From NCBI GenBank assembly GCA_046290495.1, contig JBKAGT010000006.1, positions 682,001 to 746,000 on the forward strand: 64,000 bases of DNA. The letters are read 5' to 3'. The DNA comes from PGYR01 sp046290495 (GTDB taxonomy: Bacteria; Bacteroidota; Ignavibacteria; Kapaibacteriales; UBA2268). The position numbers and the translations under genes were made by a program. The notes under the pieces are model-generated. The model did no database searches, was not told the DNA's origin, and saw nothing but the letters and a program-made list of their open reading frames with translations. Numbering within the stretch: position 1 is the stretch's first letter; the number at the start of each line of letters is the position of its first letter. Below, one piece after another: positions 1 through 9,015 of this stretch.

Positions 1-810
1 TCTGTGCTCTACAGTTAGTCTCAGATGCTCAAGACAAGTATCAATCTTCAATCTTATGTCTGGTTCACCTGGGTCATATCCTTGTTCCATCATTACTTTA
101 GCACGATGAAAAATAAAAGGGTAACCAATACATCCTCTACCTATCATCAGAGCATCGGCGTTATATTCTTCAAATGCTGTTTTGCAGTCCTCTGCGCTTC
201 GTACATCACCGTTTAATATTACTGGTATATTAACTCTTTCTTTGATTCTAGGTATCCAACTCCAGTCCGCTTCACCTGTCATGCCCATATTTCTGGTTCG
301 GCAATGCATAGCAAAAGCAGCTGCTCCAGCTTGTTCCATCATTTCAGCTACATCAAGTGCTATGATATTCTCAGGATCCCAACCTAATCTAGTTTTAACA
401 GTGACAGGTATATCAACTGCTTCTGCAACTTTTTGGGTTAGTTCAGCCATTTTGTCTGGTTGTTTCAAAAATGCCGCGCCTGCTTCACGTTTTACAACTT
501 TTTTCACCCAGCAGCCATAGTTTATATCCAGTATATCTGCTCCTGAATCTTCTACTATTTTTGCACTAGTTACCATACTTTCTATGCTTGCACCAAAAAT
601 CTGAATTGCTGTTGGTCTTTCTTCATCATCAATTATTAGCTTTCTTTTAGCTTGGTTAGAATAACGAATCAACCCCTCCGAAGCGATAAATTCAGAATAT
701 ACAATATCCGCTCCTAACTTTTTACAAATAACCCTAAACGGAAGATCTGAAACATCTTCCATTGGTGCTAAAAATATACCGTTGCCTATATCTACATTTC
801 CAATTTTCAT
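1..810 (-). CDS. dusB: tRNA-dihydrouridine synthase, C-terminus cut by window edge
   Basis: This flavoprotein reduces uridine to dihydrouridine in tRNA using NADPH. About 270 codons are visible from an ATG whose complement lies at 808-810; the 3' end is outside the window. The TIM-barrel N-terminus carries the family start FLAPMEDVSDLPFR, the active-site Cys at residue 100 (INYGCWVKKVV), the VKTRLGW strand, the MHCRTR segment and the late GRGCIGYPF FMN-phosphate motif. The residue after the catalytic Cys is Trp, where most Dus proteins have Pro. It is transcribed away from the LCP gene across a 194-bp intergenic region. DusB is the likeliest subfamily; the family itself is secure. Confidence 0.93.
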   Translation of the reverse strand, partial: MKIGNVDIGNGIFLAPMEDVSDLPFRVICKKLGADIVYSEFIASEGLIRYSNQAKRKLIIDDEERPTAIQIFGASIESMVTSAKIVEDSGADILDINYGCWVKKVVKREAGAAFLKQPDKMAELTQKVAEAVDIPVTVKTRLGWDPENIIALDVAEMMEQAGAAAFAMHCRTRNMGMTGEADWSWIPRIKERVNIPVILNGDVRSAEDCKTAFEEYNADALMIGRGCIGYPFIFHRAKVMMEQGYDPGEPDIRLKIDTCLEHLRLTVEHR

Positions 811-1004
811 ATCAATTACGTTTAATATTTTTCTTCTAATTACTTTATTTGTTCGTTACTCTAACGACGTGCAAATTAATTAAAATTTGAAAATTAATAT
901 AAAAGTCGATAAATTTTAAACTTAGCTGTTGAACAAATAAGAAATAACTGATTTCTACTAAGACAAATATACTAAAACACCTTAGCTTAATACTGCTACT
1001 TTTC

Positions 1005-2306
1005 ATGATTGGTAGTGTTGGTATGCTAATATTTTTCTTCAACATTTCTACTGGCTCCCAGTCTGAAGTATTTGAAGTCAAAGAAATTGCTACTTTCACA
1101 CCTTTTATTAGGAATGGTAATAATACAATAGTTGATAGAAGGGAATACGAGTATAAAGAAGCTGTTCATACTGCAGAACAGAATAATACAGAAATAAAGA
1201 CTATAAGAACCAGCACTGATTTCAATAAGGACATACCTTTTAAGATTGATGAAAATGCCGGTGTTGTTTACAAAAATAAATACAACGGGCGCAGAATTAA
1301 TGTTGCTATAATTGGTGTTGATTCAAGACTTGGTAGTCGCTACAAACATGCAGATGCGAACCATGTGCTATCAATTATGCCAGAGTCTGGTGAAATAGAA
1401 ATCACATCAATACCAAGAGATACATACGCTGATGCCGGATACCCAGATACTACAAACTTTAATACTATTTCAAATTTGAGAGCAAGAAATGGTAAAAAGG
1501 CTTATTTAAAAAGAATAGCCGAAATTGCTGAATTAGATACTATTCACTTCTATATCGAGTTTGGATTTTCACAAGCTATAGGGTTACTCGAATGGCTCGG
1601 CTATGAGAATTCGAAACAAACACTTCAGGTACTAAGATCTAGAAAAGTTTTTGCTGGTGGTGATTGGCAAAGAACATATAATCAAGGTGTATTTATAAAT
1701 CAAGCAATTAGAAAAAGCTTTAAAAATTATGGTGGCGTATTCGGTGATTTGGTACTGATGGGCGGTTTGTCACTTGTTGAGACAAATATAAATCTCTCAA
1801 AGTTAACTAAAATTGTCAATATGCTTAGAGAAAGTGGTTTTGGAGACAAAGAAGACGTAGTCAATAGAGTTAGACCAAAGTATAAATACAAATTTAAACA
1901 GTTTGATTTCAACAATGATGAAGTAGTAGCTAGCTTGCAATCTAAAGTACATGGATATTCCAACAGTAAGTCTAATGTTTCAATTGATAGCTTAGTGTTG
2001 TCAAAAATGGATGTAGTATTAAATAAAGCAATTATAAGTGACAGTTTGGGTAAAGCTACTAAAACTATAAATACGCTAAAAACTTTCTTTAGGCAAAGAG
2101 CATGGTTGCAAATATCTGATAAAACTGTCAGACATGAGTATCGTGAGAAAATGAAAAATTTACTCGTTAGCGCATACATTCAAAAAAATCAACCAGAAAA
2201 CGCTGAGAAAATTGAAAGAATTGTTGAACACGAATCTAATTTGTTTTTGTATAACCTGAACAAAACAGATTTAGATTATAATATGTTAAAGAGTTTAGTT
2301 AAATGA
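1005..2306 (+). CDS. LytR-CpsA-Psr (LCP) family protein
   Basis: LCP proteins transfer lipid-linked glycopolymers onto acceptors at the outer face of the cytoplasmic membrane, or act as related phosphotransferases. The LCP core runs from about residue 95 (NVAIIGVDSR) through ANHVLSIMPESGEIEITSIPRD to about 270, with the Arg and Asp residues typical of the pyrophosphate-binding site. A C-terminal helical extension of about 160 residues is unassigned. The first ATG falls inside a hydrophobic stretch. The open frame runs back to a stop at 945-947 and would add KTNILKHL-type charged residues before the hydrophobic segment, but no ATG, GTG or TTG lies there, so the true start may be a rare ATT (951) or CTG (948). 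The gene overlaps the next one by 4 bp. Confidence 0.8.
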   Translation: MIGSVGMLIFFFNISTGSQSEVFEVKEIATFTPFIRNGNNTIVDRREYEYKEAVHTAEQNNTEIKTIRTSTDFNKDIPFKIDENAGVVYKNKYNGRRINVAIIGVDSRLGSRYKHADANHVLSIMPESGEIEITSIPRDTYADAGYPDTTNFNTISNLRARNGKKAYLKRIAEIAELDTIHFYIEFGFSQAIGLLEWLGYENSKQTLQVLRSRKVFAGGDWQRTYNQGVFINQAIRKSFKNYGGVFGDLVLMGGLSLVETNINLSKLTKIVNMLRESGFGDKEDVVNRVRPKYKYKFKQFDFNNDEVVASLQSKVHGYSNSKSNVSIDSLVLSKMDVVLNKAIISDSLGKATKTINTLKTFFRQRAWLQISDKTVRHEYREKMKNLLVSAYIQKNQPENAEKIERIVEHESNLFLYNLNKTDLDYNMLKSLVK

Positions 2307-2794
2307 AAAGATTATATATAGTTAGACACGCAAAATCAGATTGGAATAATGACCTGAAAGATTTTGACAGACCGCTAAATGAAAGAGGTAATAGGGATGC
2401 TCCGATGATGGCAAAAAGAATAAACGAAATGGGGCATAAGCCAGATATAATAATCTCAAGTTCAGCTAAAAGAGCAATTACAACTGCAAAGTATTTTGCT
2501 TCAGAATATGACTACCCATCAGACTGTATCAGGCAGGAAGAAGATATATACAATTTGGGACAAAGATATATATTGTCTCTTCTGACTGAATTGCCACCTA
2601 CTGCTGACTCAGCTATGCTTTTCGGTCACAATCCAGACTTAAGCTATGTATCGACTCTGCTAAGTAATACTCAAATAGGTAATATGCCCACTTGTTCTGT
2701 TGTAGCAGTAGAGTTTGATACTGATGACTGGCATGAAATTAGAAAGGCCGAACCCACTTTGTTATTCTTCGAATATCCTAAAAAAGAACAATAA
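2303..2794 (+). CDS. sixA: SixA-like histidine phosphatase
   Basis: This is a short histidine-phosphatase-superfamily enzyme; SixA relatives dephosphorylate phosphohistidine on signalling or phosphotransfer proteins. The catalytic RHG-type motif appears as YIVRHAKSDW (His9 nucleophile). A second conserved Arg is in SSSAKRAITTA and a second His in MLFGHNPDLSYV. Its 163 residues match the compact SixA class rather than phosphoglycerate mutases. Its ATG overlaps the end of the LCP gene by 4 bp, implying translational coupling. The substrate cannot be inferred from the sequence. Confidence 0.85.
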   Translation: MKRLYIVRHAKSDWNNDLKDFDRPLNERGNRDAPMMAKRINEMGHKPDIIISSSAKRAITTAKYFASEYDYPSDCIRQEEDIYNLGQRYILSLLTELPPTADSAMLFGHNPDLSYVSTLLSNTQIGNMPTCSVVAVEFDTDDWHEIRKAEPTLLFFEYPKKEQ

Positions 2795-2867
2795 TAGAAG
2801 GTTTTTCACTTTCTCTCCTGTGCATTTCTAAAAGTATCTTTAGTGTTTATTAATCGTATTATACTAT

Positions 2868-4436
2868 ATGAATAAATGTATTATAACAGTTTTTTTATTA
2901 GCAACATTTGTTGGCTTTTCACAAGTCAATGACTCAACAGAAAAAGAATTAAGTAGTCAATTAGAAAAATTTAAAACTTTACTTAGCTACTCTCTTCAGT
3001 TTCATAAAGATACTGTAGATATGAATAAATCTGCAGAAGCTGCATTTAACTCTTATCTTCAGGCGCTGGATGATAAATCATACTATTTTAGTGCTGAAAG
3101 ATATAAAGAATTAAAAGTTGCTAATACAGGAGTAAAGAAATCATTTGGTATATCCCAAATAGTCTTCGCAGATACTAGCTATGTATTTAGAATTGAAGAG
3201 TTCAGCTCAGCAGATTCTAATGGTATTTTACCAGGTTGGAGGTTGCTAGCTATCGATGGTGTTTCAACTGTGAAAAAAGAAGAAGCAGAAATAAATGAAA
3301 TGCTTAATGACACAGCCAGTAAATCAATAGAGTTGAAGTTGTTAACTCTTTCCGAGGAAGAAGTTACTAAAACAATAAATAATTCTCCGCACAAGGCCTC
3401 TTCTATAAACGCTAGTTTTATGATAAATGACAGTATTGGCTATATTAAATCACTGAAATTTACAGCAAATGCAGCAAATGAATTCAAGGATGCAATATCA
3501 TCATTCCCATATGGAATGAAAGGATTAGTTATTGATTTAAGAAATAATCCTGGTGGTGTTTTAGAAGCAGTTGGAAAGGTTATATCTCTATTTATAGAAG
3601 AAGGTAAGCAGGTTATAAAAACAGCATCGAAACACGAAGATTATGAGTACAGTATAGATTCCAAAGAAGATGGGCGATTCATAGGACTACCTTTGGTGTT
3701 GTTGGTAAATGAAGTTTCTGCTTCTGCTAGTGAGTTGTTTGCCGGAGCTGTTCAAGATTATGATCTTGGTATAGTTGTAGGTACAAGGACTTATGGAAAA
3801 GGAACTCTGCAAAAGCATTGGGAATTCAAAGATGGTAGTGCTTTCCGAATTACAGTAGGCGAGTACGTTACTCCACTTGGTAGGAAAGTACAGAAGTATG
3901 AATCAATTGGACTTGGAGTAGAGGTTGAAACTTTTGATGACAATTTGCAAGAAGCTTTACAAAGTATGAAAGTACCGAAGGACGTAGCAATATTTAAATC
4001 GAGCAAGGGTAGAACGCTTATTTCAATGGGTGGTATTATGCCCGACAGTACTGTTAATGATAAGGATTCGGTCACTAAATTAACTAGGTTTGCAAAGAAG
4101 AAAAGGGTTATTCTCAAAACAGCTATTGAGATATTCCTTGGCGAATGGGCTTCTTTGAAAAGTAAGTACAAAGATGAGCAAAGTTTTGGTAAAAACTTTG
4201 AATTCAATGAAAACATATACCCAAGAATCAAAAGAAATCTATTAGCTGTATCTCTACAAAATGATGAAATGTTTGAGAAAGATAAAGAGTTAATGGCTGA
4301 TTTGGTTAAAGCTCGTCTAGGCCAGTTTCTATATGGTGATAGAGGATATTATGCATCAGAAACTTTTAGTGACAGTATATTGGACAATGCTGTGAGGGCA
4401 GTTAATGGAGCCCAAAAGTTAGTTAGGAATGATTAA
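2868..4436 (+). CDS. ctpA: S41-family C-terminal processing peptidase
   Basis: This is a periplasmic serine protease of the Prc/CtpA type. A signal peptide covers about residues 1-18 (ending VGFSQ). A PDZ domain lies around residues 90-170 (FRIEEFSSADSNGILPGWRL, the family's hydrophobic groove). The S41 core contains VIDLRNNPGG, catalytic Ser288 in SASASELFAGA and the general-base Lys311 in TYGKGTLQ. The last 170 residues form a helical C-terminal region common in Bacteroidota and Chlorobi members. It stands 73 bp after the phosphatase and probably has its own promoter. No intrinsic terminator is seen downstream. Confidence 0.92.
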   Translation: MNKCIITVFLLATFVGFSQVNDSTEKELSSQLEKFKTLLSYSLQFHKDTVDMNKSAEAAFNSYLQALDDKSYYFSAERYKELKVANTGVKKSFGISQIVFADTSYVFRIEEFSSADSNGILPGWRLLAIDGVSTVKKEEAEINEMLNDTASKSIELKLLTLSEEEVTKTINNSPHKASSINASFMINDSIGYIKSLKFTANAANEFKDAISSFPYGMKGLVIDLRNNPGGVLEAVGKVISLFIEEGKQVIKTASKHEDYEYSIDSKEDGRFIGLPLVLLVNEVSASASELFAGAVQDYDLGIVVGTRTYGKGTLQKHWEFKDGSAFRITVGEYVTPLGRKVQKYESIGLGVEVETFDDNLQEALQSMKVPKDVAIFKSSKGRTLISMGGIMPDSTVNDKDSVTKLTRFAKKKRVILKTAIEIFLGEWASLKSKYKDEQSFGKNFEFNENIYPRIKRNLLAVSLQNDEMFEKDKELMADLVKARLGQFLYGDRGYYASETFSDSILDNAVRAVNGAQKLVRND

Positions 4437-4480
4437 ATTATTATATTTGGTATTCATAACTTTGCAATAACCTACTAATA

Positions 4481-5293
4481 ATGTCAGATAATTTAGTAAT
4501 AGCATTCGCACTAACAACATTCGCAGGACTATCAACGGGTATTGGTAGTGCTATTGGTTTTTTCTCAAAAAAGACTAACAAGGCGTTTCTGTCTGCAACA
4601 CTTGGTTTTTCCGCTGGAGCTATGATATATGTTAGCTTCGTTGAAATTTTTTTTAAGGCTAAAGAAGCGTTGACCCATGTATATGGAGATTATTTAGCAA
4701 ATTGGTACACCGCCGGTTCATTTTTTTTAGGGGTACTAATAATATTAGTAATTGATAGGATAATCCCTTCTTACGAAAACCCACATGAACCACACAAAAT
4801 TGAAGAGATGAGCACACTTACTAGTTCTGAAGTTGAAGCTAAGAAGCTAAAAAGAATGGGTGTATTCACTGCTTTAGCTATAGCAATTCATAATTTCCCT
4901 GAAGGTTTAGCTACATTTACAGCTGCAATGACTGACCCTACTTTAGGTATTTCAATAGCAATAGCTATAGCAATTCACAATATACCTGAGGGTATAGCTG
5001 TTTCAGTTCCTATATATTTTTCAACTGGAAGTAGGAAAAAAGCTTTCTGGTACTCATTTGCTACAGGACTAACGGAACCTATTGGAGCTATCATAGGTTA
5101 TTTGGTATTACAGAACTTTTTCAATGATACGACATTTGGAATATTATTTGGTGCAGTAGGTGGTATTATGGTATTTATTTCTGTAGATGAGCTAATACCA
5201 ACAGCCAAAAGGTATGATTTGGGGCATAATGCTATATATGGGTTAGTTGCAGGTATGGCCGTTATGTCATTTAGTTTGCTTATGTTTATTTAA
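4481..5293 (+). CDS. zupT: ZIP-family divalent metal transporter
   Basis: This inner-membrane importer takes up zinc and possibly other divalent metals. It has about eight membrane helices in 270 residues. The two metal-site helices carry HNFPEGLATF and HNIPEGIAV, the twin His-Asn-x-Pro-Glu-Gly signature of ZupT-type ZIP proteins. A cytoplasmic loop at about residues 100-125 is charged and has few histidines. It is followed after 5 bp by an unknown gene and is probably co-transcribed with it. Family assignment is firm; metal preference is inferred. Confidence 0.93.
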   Translation: MSDNLVIAFALTTFAGLSTGIGSAIGFFSKKTNKAFLSATLGFSAGAMIYVSFVEIFFKAKEALTHVYGDYLANWYTAGSFFLGVLIILVIDRIIPSYENPHEPHKIEEMSTLTSSEVEAKKLKRMGVFTALAIAIHNFPEGLATFTAAMTDPTLGISIAIAIAIHNIPEGIAVSVPIYFSTGSRKKAFWYSFATGLTEPIGAIIGYLVLQNFFNDTTFGILFGAVGGIMVFISVDELIPTAKRYDLGHNAIYGLVAGMAVMSFSLLMFI

Positions 5294-5298
5294 GAATT

Positions 5299-5739
5299 AT
5301 GGGACTTCTAAACATATATAGTGATATGAGTATAGAATCCACATTGATAGAAATCAATGGAGAAGAACTGGAAAATCTCTACGATTTTTTAGTAAAATAC
5401 GAGAATGGCAACTTGTATGGCAAAGTCACTATTCTTGATGGGAAAAAGAAAAAAACTCATGACCTTGTTCAATCTATTCTAGAGAATAATATAGAAGTAA
5501 TTCAACCTTCAGACAATATACCTGTATTAACTATTCAAAGCTCGCCCGATGGTGTTTGTGTAAAACATAATGGAATTATGATACCAAATTTAGTTAAATT
5601 ATATATTCATATTAAAGCTAAAATGTCAAACTATTTCCCCAGTATTTCTGATAATGTAACAGATGGTACTGAACTATTTGAAGCGTATTATGTTACTGAA
5701 ATAAGTGAAAACAAGAACAATATTATTCACGTTGTTTAG
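5299..5739 (+). CDS. hypothetical protein, 146 aa
   Basis: I do not recognise this protein. It is soluble-looking, with no signal peptide or membrane helix, and mixes short beta and alpha segments. The start could be the first ATG or an internal one at 5326 (MSIESTLIEING); both are in frame. It lies 5 bp behind the ZIP transporter and 59 bp ahead of recQ, so it probably belongs to the transporter's transcript. The reading frame is clean and codon use is like its neighbours, which supports a real gene. Confidence 0.6.
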   Translation: MGLLNIYSDMSIESTLIEINGEELENLYDFLVKYENGNLYGKVTILDGKKKKTHDLVQSILENNIEVIQPSDNIPVLTIQSSPDGVCVKHNGIMIPNLVKLYIHIKAKMSNYFPSISDNVTDGTELFEAYYVTEISENKNNIIHVV

Positions 5740-5797
5740 TGCTTTAATTCTCAAATAATATTTTTAAATTTACATAAAGTTTCTTATTTTCTTATCT

Positions 5798-8416
5798 ATG
5801 AGTAAGGTAAAATCATATTTAAATAAGTTTTTCGGTTACGAAGATTTTAGACCAGGTCAAGAAGAGATAATAGAGTCAATATTATCTGATGAAGACACAT
5901 TGGCAATAATGCCAACAGGTGGAGGTAAATCTATATGCTATCAAATACCGGCACTTGCTATGGAAGGTACTTGTATAGTTATCTCTCCACTAATCTCGCT
6001 CATGAAAGATCAAGTTGATGTTCTTAAATCTAAAGGAATACCGGCTGAGAGCGTAAATAGCTTAATGAGCACTAGAGAAGTAAATGAAGTTCTTCATAAT
6101 GCTGTCAATGGCGATTACAAAATGCTCTATATCTCACCTGAACGGCTTCAGACAAAAAAGTTTGCTGAGATAATTAACCATATCGAAATTTCATTTATTG
6201 CTGTAGATGAAGCTCATTGTATAAGTGAGTGGGGACATGATTTCAGACCAGCTTATTTGAAAATACCTGAAACATTGGATCCAAACAGGGGCTATCCAAT
6301 TGCGGCATTCACTGCAACTGCGACCAAGGAAGTCCAACAAGATATAGTCGAAAATTTAGACTTAGACGAGCCTAATAGATTTATTAAGGGATTTGATAGA
6401 CCTAATCTTACTTACATAACTAGAACTACTGAAGATAAAATACGCTCATGTATAGATATTATCAGAAGTAGTGGTAGTGGTTCAACTATCATATATGCAG
6501 GTACAAGGAAAAGAGTAGAAGAATTCTACGAAGCACTGAAAATGGAAGATATTAAGGTTGATATGTACCACGCTGGTCTACCCGATGATTATAGAAATGA
6601 AACCCAAGAGAAGTTTTTTAATGGAAAGATAAAGACAATTGTAGCTACCAATGCTTTTGGTATGGGAATTGACAAAGAAGATGTAAGGAATGTAGTACAT
6701 GTTGATTTACCTGGTACTATAGAAGCTTATTATCAAGAAGCTGGTAGAGCAGGAAGAGATGGCAAACCGTCAAATTGTATATTACTTTATCACCCAAGTG
6801 ATATTACCCTTCAAGAATTTTTTATTGATGTTTCTTACCCACCAGTTGAGCAAATAAAAAGGGTTTACACTACTCTTTACAAAAAAGCCGGTGTAGGAAT
6901 GGGTGAGTTTGCAACTGAACCCTTAGATGTTAGTTCGGCACTAGTAGCTGCATACTTGAGTATCAAGCAGAAAACAGTTTCTGCTGTTTTCAAATATCTT
7001 AGAAATCAAGCGCTTATATCCAACTCGAAATATTTCTCCAAGGCAACGATAAAATTCTTATCGACAAGAGAAGATTTAATGGAGTATTACGAGCATTTGC
7101 CAGAATGGTTAAAAGAGCCTACTGAAGCTATATTTAGGTCGGCAGATACCTCTACAAATACTACTTACCAAGCAATTGACCCTCTTGAAATAGCACAGAA
7201 GCATGGATTAGATGCAGGTCATATAATTAAAGCGATCAACAAACTCGCTTTTGATGGTCATATTGAATACAATCCAGAAGCAAATAAATCGGGAATTTAT
7301 TTGGTCAAAGAAAGAATGAGCTTTGATGATTTGCCAGTTGACTTTGAAGAACATGACAAAAAGAGAAAATTTGCATTCGAAAAATTGGAATTGATGAAAA
7401 ATTATGCTGAAACAGATTCATGTAAGCGTAATTATATACTAGAATATTTCCAAAATGAAGAAATGGATGATGTTTGTGGTAAATGTTCAGCTTGCCTTAT
7501 TCCTTCTTCAGTAAAGAAACTGAAAGATGAGAAGAAAGAACATATAAATATCAAGATAATAGAATCTCTTCAGGAAATAGACAGTAAGTTTGGTAAGACA
7601 ATTATTAGGCATTTCTTATCTGGTAAATCTACACAAAAAGTTCAAAAATTTGAGTTAGAAAATCTGAATATGTTTGGTTGCTTATCTGAGTATACTGACG
7701 CTGAAGTTAAAGAGTATCTTGATTCAGCCATTACAAATAATTATGTTCAAGTCAGTAAAAACAGATTCCCTATACTTTCTATAAGTGAAAAGGGGTACCA
7801 GTTAGTTGGCAAAAAATTAGAAAAACAAGTAGATAGAATAAAATCAGATCATAATTATTCAGATGAATTATATGACAAGCTTAGGTTGAATAGAAAAAAG
7901 CTTTCTATGGAGAAGAAAAGAAGTGAAGAGTCTATAATTTCTGATGATATGCTTATGAAACTGTCATCTGATTCTCCTAAAAACATATTAGAGCTAAGGA
8001 AACTCAACGGATATGACTTAGATTTTGTAAGGAATTATGGTGCTGACTTTGTTGCAATAATTAACTATTACCATAATGAAAATGATGGATCTGACACTAT
8101 AGATAAAGTAACAGAGGTTACTAAGCGAATAGTAGTATTGTTCCAAAAGCATATACCTATAAACGAAATTGCAGATAGGTTAGACCTTACTGATAAGGAA
8201 GTAATTAAGCATCTGAAAACTGCTGTGAGAAATGATATAGATGTTGATCTGAGTCACCATATCACCGAATCCAGATATGAAGAGATATTGGATTTGGTCG
8301 AAGAAGACCCAGAGATTTCTACTTCTGAAGTAAGGGATGAATTAGGTCCTATCGTAGATTACAATATTTTGAAAATTGTGTTGGCTAAAGCCAAGAATGA
8401 ATTAGAATATAATTGA
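5798..8416 (+). CDS. recQ: ATP-dependent DNA helicase RecQ, extended form
   Basis: This is a 3'-5' superfamily 2 helicase for recombination and fork repair. Walker A is TGGGKS at residues 40-45 and the DEAH box is at 137-140, followed by the aromatic-rich loop CISEWGHDFRPAY. The second RecA lobe has ATNAFGMGIDK and QEAGRAGRDG. The RQC zinc cysteines are in SCKRNYILEYF and VCGKCSACL. A winged helix follows, then an HRDC domain (about 715-770). The last ~90 residues add a helix-turn-helix-like tail (IPINEIADRLDLTDKEVIKHL). At 872 residues it is longer than E. coli RecQ (about 610) because of this tail and an enlarged middle. It stands alone with 59 bp upstream. Confidence 0.95.
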   Translation: MSKVKSYLNKFFGYEDFRPGQEEIIESILSDEDTLAIMPTGGGKSICYQIPALAMEGTCIVISPLISLMKDQVDVLKSKGIPAESVNSLMSTREVNEVLHNAVNGDYKMLYISPERLQTKKFAEIINHIEISFIAVDEAHCISEWGHDFRPAYLKIPETLDPNRGYPIAAFTATATKEVQQDIVENLDLDEPNRFIKGFDRPNLTYITRTTEDKIRSCIDIIRSSGSGSTIIYAGTRKRVEEFYEALKMEDIKVDMYHAGLPDDYRNETQEKFFNGKIKTIVATNAFGMGIDKEDVRNVVHVDLPGTIEAYYQEAGRAGRDGKPSNCILLYHPSDITLQEFFIDVSYPPVEQIKRVYTTLYKKAGVGMGEFATEPLDVSSALVAAYLSIKQKTVSAVFKYLRNQALISNSKYFSKATIKFLSTREDLMEYYEHLPEWLKEPTEAIFRSADTSTNTTYQAIDPLEIAQKHGLDAGHIIKAINKLAFDGHIEYNPEANKSGIYLVKERMSFDDLPVDFEEHDKKRKFAFEKLELMKNYAETDSCKRNYILEYFQNEEMDDVCGKCSACLIPSSVKKLKDEKKEHINIKIIESLQEIDSKFGKTIIRHFLSGKSTQKVQKFELENLNMFGCLSEYTDAEVKEYLDSAITNNYVQVSKNRFPILSISEKGYQLVGKKLEKQVDRIKSDHNYSDELYDKLRLNRKKLSMEKKRSEESIISDDMLMKLSSDSPKNILELRKLNGYDLDFVRNYGADFVAIINYYHNENDGSDTIDKVTEVTKRIVVLFQKHIPINEIADRLDLTDKEVIKHLKTAVRNDIDVDLSHHITESRYEEILDLVEEDPEISTSEVRDELGPIVDYNILKIVLAKAKNELEYN

Positions 8417-8460
8417 TATTTTGGCTAATTTTGAAGTTTAATTGAATAATTAAACTGAAG

Positions 8461-9015
8461 ATGAAGAAAAAAACCGACGAAATTGAAGACGATTTTATAT
8501 ATGAGGAAGAACAATCACTCAGACAATGGTATGTTTGGTTTGTTCTTCTTTTAGCATTCTTCCTTTCTTTAGCATTTAGTATTTCCAGTTTACTTGATTA
8601 TATGGAAGGTACGGCAGGAGCTGCATCATTCATAGTTCTCAGTGCACTGCTTATGTTTTTATCATTGTTTTTCATTATTTCTACAGCTGGCTCAAAGTTG
8701 AAAGTGAAAATAAGTGAAGAAGCAATTTATTTCCAATGGTCTCCACTCAATAACAAGTATAATAAAGTATACTGGCAAAATGTAAAGTCCATATCTTTAA
8801 TAGAATACAAAAGCTTTGGATATGGTATGAGGATAAGTGAAAAGTATGGAAGCGTTTACAATGCATTCGGGGGATATGCTATAAATATGGAAACTCGTGG
8901 TGGAAATAAGTTTCTTGTAGGTACTGCAAAACCAAAAGATATTGAAAAAATACTATTTGAAAAGCACAAAGAATTCTTTTTCAAATATGAAAATAAAATT
9001 GAGAATACGAAATGA
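8461..9015 (+). CDS. membrane protein with a PH-like cytoplasmic domain
   Basis: I do not recognise a named family. The N-terminal ~25 residues are acidic. Two membrane helices follow at about 22-43 (WFVLLLAFFLSLAF) and 58-80 (FIVLSALLMFLSLFFII). The remaining ~100 residues look like a bacterial PH-type beta-rich domain (KISEEAIYFQWSPL, KVYWQNVKSISLIEY, GGNKFLVGTAKPKDIEKIL). This architecture is common in small Bacteroidota membrane proteins. The stop overlaps the pheS ATG (ATGA), so translation is coupled to a tRNA synthetase, though no functional link is evident. Confidence 0.6.
   Translation: MKKKTDEIEDDFIYEEEQSLRQWYVWFVLLLAFFLSLAFSISSLLDYMEGTAGAASFIVLSALLMFLSLFFIISTAGSKLKVKISEEAIYFQWSPLNNKYNKVYWQNVKSISLIEYKSFGYGMRISEKYGSVYNAFGGYAINMETRGGNKFLVGTAKPKDIEKILFEKHKEFFFKYENKIENTK

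Noticed and set aside
182..520. Plus-strand open frame of 112 codons near the left edge
   Set aside because: It lies opposite dusB, whose minus-strand frame gives an unmistakable family sequence; this frame is its shadow.
964..971. TATATTTG on the minus strand as a dusB promoter
   Set aside because: It lies 154 nt before the dusB start and overlaps the probable LCP signal coding region; chance occurrence is likely.
1727..2179. Minus-strand frame of 150 codons inside the LCP gene
   Set aside because: No family resemblance, no ribosome-binding site, and wholly within a well-supported gene.
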